Positions 6,442-7,948 of a stretch of 7,948 nt of DNA are shown here, piece by piece. Positions within the stretch are counted from its first letter, which is position 1, and each line of letters opens with the position of its first letter. The translations under genes and the position numbers were made by a program. This DNA comes from Nitrospirota bacterium (GTDB lineage Bacteria > Nitrospirota > Nitrospiria > Nitrospirales > UBA8639), in contig QIMB01000346.1 in assembly GCA_003233615.1 (NCBI GenBank), positions 1-7,948 on the forward strand, written 5' to 3'. Under the pieces are notes generated by a model. That model was given only the letters and a program-made list of their open reading frames with translations. It searched no databases and was not told the DNA's origin.

Positions 6442-7374
6442 ATGGATCCGCAGATCCTCCAACGTATCAAGAATTGTAAAACACTTCCCGCCATACCTGC
6501 GTTGCCTTTGCAAGTCTTGCAAATGTGTCGAGATGATAAGGCGAGTGCGCAACAAGTAGGTGAGGTCATCAGCAAAGACCCATCTTTTGTCGCGAAACTT
6601 TTAAATGTGGCGAATTCGAGTTTTTATGGTGGAAGCCGACATAAGGTGACCACAGTGACGCATGCAGTGACGCTTTTGGGCATGAATGCCATTGCCACGC
6701 TTGCTTTCTGTTTTTCTCTGTACCGCGATTTGCGGAAAAAAGGTGGAGAGGCCTTCGATCATACGCACTTTTGGCATCGATGTATTTTGGCAAGTCTGGC
6801 CGCAAAAATTTTAGCCAAGCGAGTCCGCGTTATCAATGAAGAAGAAATTTTCTTAGCCGGGTTGCTTCAAGATTTAGGTGTGCTGGTGATGAGCGAAGCG
6901 TTTGGCAATGAATATGGTGTGATGTATCAAAAAGCCAATCAGGACCATCACGCTCTCGAGGAGTTGGAACAGGGTCGCTGGAAAACCGATCATTGTGAAA
7001 TTGGGGCGTGGTTGGCTGAGACTTGGGAATTACCTGAAATCTTACGAGAGGCAGTACGAGGCAGTCATCAGTCATCCCTCGCGTCGTTTGAGGATGAAGC
7101 TTCTCGGTTAACCATTATGTGTGTCGCGTTATCCGGCCGGTTGGCTGATATGTGGTGCAATCCTCAGACTGAGATAGCTATCCAAACGGCCATTGATGCG
7201 TCTCATGAATTTCTAGACATTGATTCTGAAGGCGTCATGGAAGTGGCCAAGCGCATTAGCGAAGGCATTCCTGACATGTCAGCATTTTTCCAGGTGAGCC
7301 TTGGCAAGCCTGAAGACATTCAAAAAGTGTTAGACCTCCTTGAACAGGCCATCAATGAGCCTGCACCAACCTAA
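6442..7374 (+). CDS. Stand-alone HDOD-domain signalling protein
   Basis: HDOD (HD-related output domain) protein, 310 residues, cytoplasmic, with no membrane segment or signal peptide. The HDOD core runs from about residue 13 to 210: LPAIPALPLQVLQMC at the front, ISKDPSFVAKLLNVANSSFYGG at 43-64, and VTHAVTLLGMNAIATLAF at 72-89. FLAGLLQDLGVLVM (137-150) is the segment that is GLLHDIG in many relatives; here the histidine is Gln143, so a catalytic metal-binding HD pair is missing. HCEIGAWLAETWELPEILREAVRGSHQ (184-210) is the usual closing region. About 100 further helical residues follow without a GGDEF or response-regulator domain. HDOD proteins act as signalling scaffolds in motility, stress and chemotaxis rather than as proven phosphodiesterases. 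The gene stands alone; its start has only a weak purine-rich upstream sequence. The exact pathway cannot be told from sequence. Confidence 0.9.
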   Translation: MDPQILQRIKNCKTLPAIPALPLQVLQMCRDDKASAQQVGEVISKDPSFVAKLLNVANSSFYGGSRHKVTTVTHAVTLLGMNAIATLAFCFSLYRDLRKKGGEAFDHTHFWHRCILASLAAKILAKRVRVINEEEIFLAGLLQDLGVLVMSEAFGNEYGVMYQKANQDHHALEELEQGRWKTDHCEIGAWLAETWELPEILREAVRGSHQSSLASFEDEASRLTIMCVALSGRLADMWCNPQTEIAIQTAIDASHEFLDIDSEGVMEVAKRISEGIPDMSAFFQVSLGKPEDIQKVLDLLEQAINEPAPT

Positions 7375-7378
7375 GAGC

Positions 7379-7552
7379 TCGCGAAATAAGAACTTCCCAT
7401 TTTCACATCCCACCTTCAGGTCATCTTGATCGATCTACATTTGCTCAATCCTCAGCGTAGGTCTTTGATACACTTGTGCGATTGTGCTTCCTCAGATCGA
7501 CCCAATCCGGCCAAAATCCAGGCGCGAATTCTGGGAAGTTCTTATTTCGCGA
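7379..7552. mobile_element. Putative MITE-like element: perfect 21-bp inverted repeats around 132 bp
   Basis: The 21 bases at 7379-7399 are the exact reverse complement of 7532-7552; each arm contains CGCGAAATAAGAACTTCCC or its complement. Between them are 132 bp with no gene. A second perfect 7-bp inverted pair (7430-7436 with 7494-7500, TCGATCT/AGATCGA) is nested inside. The left arm begins 5 nt after the HDOD stop codon. No target-site duplication is obvious at the edges. The arms recall my memory of IS21-type ends, but I could not verify this. It could instead be a structured non-coding RNA or the bare ends of a deleted insertion sequence. The symmetry is certain; the mobile-element reading is inference. 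Confidence 0.5.
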
Positions 7553-7683
7553 CCCCTACGTGGCGGAACCCATTCCTGCCATTCAATAGTGCTTTTCTCC
7601 GTTCTCGTTCGGTATCATCTTGATCAAACGATTATTGTTTCACTATATGAATCGATCAGGTCAACGAGAAATACGTCGTGGAG

Positions 7684-7713
7684 TTGACGAAAAAAGAGAT
7701 GGACCTGTATAAA
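7684..7713 (+). promoter_or_regulatory. sigma70-type promoter reading into the tRNA-Arg fragment
   Basis: TTGACG (7684-7689, five of six) and TATAAA (7708-7713, five of six) are 18 bp apart. The start would be near 7720, about 44 nt before the 5' end of the tRNA sequence, a normal distance for a tRNA gene. It suggests that the tRNA locus was, or still is, transcribed. Confidence 0.6.
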
Positions 7714-7725
7714 GAGCCATCTCTT
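7690..7725 (-). terminator. Candidate intrinsic terminator for leftward transcription
   Basis: AAGAGATGG (7694-7702) and CCATCTCTT (7717-7725) are perfect 9-bp inverted arms with a 14-nt loop. Read on the minus strand, the stem is followed by four more T (7693-7690), giving six T in a row. That is the form of an intrinsic terminator for transcripts coming from the right. The same bases overlap the -10 region and spacer of the plus-strand promoter, so it could also be an operator dyad. Confidence 0.45.
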
Positions 7726-7763
7726 GGACTAATTCGCACAATTATTTGCCTCATCGTCATCAT

Positions 7764-7807
7764 GCGCCCGTAGCTCAATTGGATAGAGTACTTGACTACG
7801 AATCAAT
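7764..7807 (+). pseudogene. 5' half of tRNA-Arg (anticodon ACG), 3' half missing
   Basis: GCGCCCG (7764-7770) is a typical acceptor 5' strand of tRNA-Arg. TA is followed by the D arm GCTC-AATTGGATA-GAGT (7773-7789) with the conserved GG. The anticodon arm CTTGA-CTACGAA-TCAAT (7791-7807) carries anticodon ACG at 7798-7800. The first pair of that stem is a C-T mismatch and the last D-stem pair is G-T. After this no T arm (no TTCGAATC) and no 3' acceptor strand (no CGGGCGC) occur before the window ends; an unrelated hairpin begins at 7810. The fragment cannot fold as a complete tRNA. It may be a relic left by recombination or integration in the tRNA gene, or the body of a tRNA-derived small RNA. 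Confidence 0.75.
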
Positions 7808-7809
7808 TC

Positions 7810-7853
7810 AAGGGGGGTTGCCCAAACACTAGTAAACATGGGCAATCCCCTTT
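7810..7853 (+). terminator. Strong 15-bp hairpin, terminator-like, after the tRNA half
   Basis: AAGGGGGGTTGCCCA (7810-7824) pairs with TGGGCAATCCCCTTT (7839-7853) in a 15-bp stem with two G-U pairs and a 14-nt loop. The A/T pairs at the base and the GC-rich body look like a bidirectional intrinsic terminator, though the T-run is only three bases before CCC. It would end a transcript of about 135 nt starting at the promoter near 7720. It could also be the border structure of whatever replaced the tRNA 3' half. Confidence 0.55.
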
Positions 7854-7880
7854 CCCTACCTGCATAAACACTGATTGCCA

Positions 7881-7920
7881 CTTCATCTCCCTTCACCCTG
7901 ATTCACCTCACTTCACCTTA
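7881..7920. repeat. Degenerate 10-bp tandem repeat, four units
   Basis: Reading in steps of ten from 7881 gives CTTCATCTCC, CTTCACCCTG, ATTCACCTCA and CTTCACCTTA. TTCA recurs in phase four times, TTCACC three times. The strand is nearly free of G. It may be a small degenerate minisatellite or phased protein-binding motifs. The rest of the stretch to 7948 shows nothing else. Confidence 0.4.
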
Positions 7921-7948
7921 GTTTGCCTCTCTTTCTAACACCTATCAA

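Noticed and set aside
7379..7552. Retron-type non-coding RNA, with the arms as a1/a2
   Set aside because: The long complementary arms fit loosely, but no reverse transcriptase begins in the following 396 bases, and promoter and tRNA sequences occupy that space.
7426..7687. Two frames of 65 and 67 residues in the right-hand non-coding region
   Set aside because: They run through the inverted repeat and overlap each other; no ribosome sites and no recognisable protein features.

Overview
The window reads as a stretch of chromosome from a free-living Gram-negative-type bacterium with about 45-50% GC. The coding style, the cobalamin-dependent ribonucleotide reductase, the adjacent mtaB-miaB pair and the stand-alone HDOD protein would suit the Nitrospirota (Nitrospira-like). 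That assignment is impression only and was not tested by any search. Five substantial genes and one small membrane-protein gene are supported.

Layout. (1) Positions 1-668, minus strand: the N-terminal 222 residues of a class II, vitamin B12-dependent ribonucleotide reductase (nrdJ), running off the left edge. (2) 669-1411: no convincing gene, but a dense control region for nrdJ. It holds a sigma70-type promoter at 989-1017 (TTGACA, 17 bp, TATATT) overlaid by two NrdR-box-like sites exactly 32 bp apart, then a leader of about 314 nt with several hairpins; two DnaA-box-like 9-mers lie upstream. (3) 1412-1702, plus strand: a 96-residue three-helix membrane protein of unknown function, converging on (4) 1726-3102, minus strand: a TrkH/KtrB-type potassium uptake subunit without a TrkA/KtrA partner gene nearby. 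(5) 3364-6141, plus strand: mtaB and miaB, two radical-SAM methylthiotransferases that modify A37 of tRNA, separated by 6 nt and probably translated from one message. The promoter seen before mtaB would give an almost leaderless transcript. (6) 6442-7374, plus strand: a stand-alone HDOD signalling protein, with a possible sigma28-like promoter at 6294-6320.

(7) 7375-7948 has no gene but is the most unusual part. A perfect 21-bp inverted repeat brackets 132 bp just after the HDOD gene, like a small non-autonomous mobile element. Downstream, a good sigma70 promoter leads into the 5' half of a tRNA-Arg(ACG), intact through the anticodon stem. That half then switches abruptly into an unrelated, very stable 15-bp hairpin. 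The T arm and 3' acceptor strand are missing, so this is either a tRNA broken by recombination or a small RNA built from a tRNA half. The last bases hold a degenerate 10-bp tandem repeat.

Functionally the window combines DNA-precursor synthesis under probable NrdR control, potassium uptake, tRNA anticodon-loop thiomethylation and HDOD signalling. No classical mobile-element gene, CRISPR array or complete RNA gene is present. No wholly new multigene system is visible; the novelty is in the non-coding ends.
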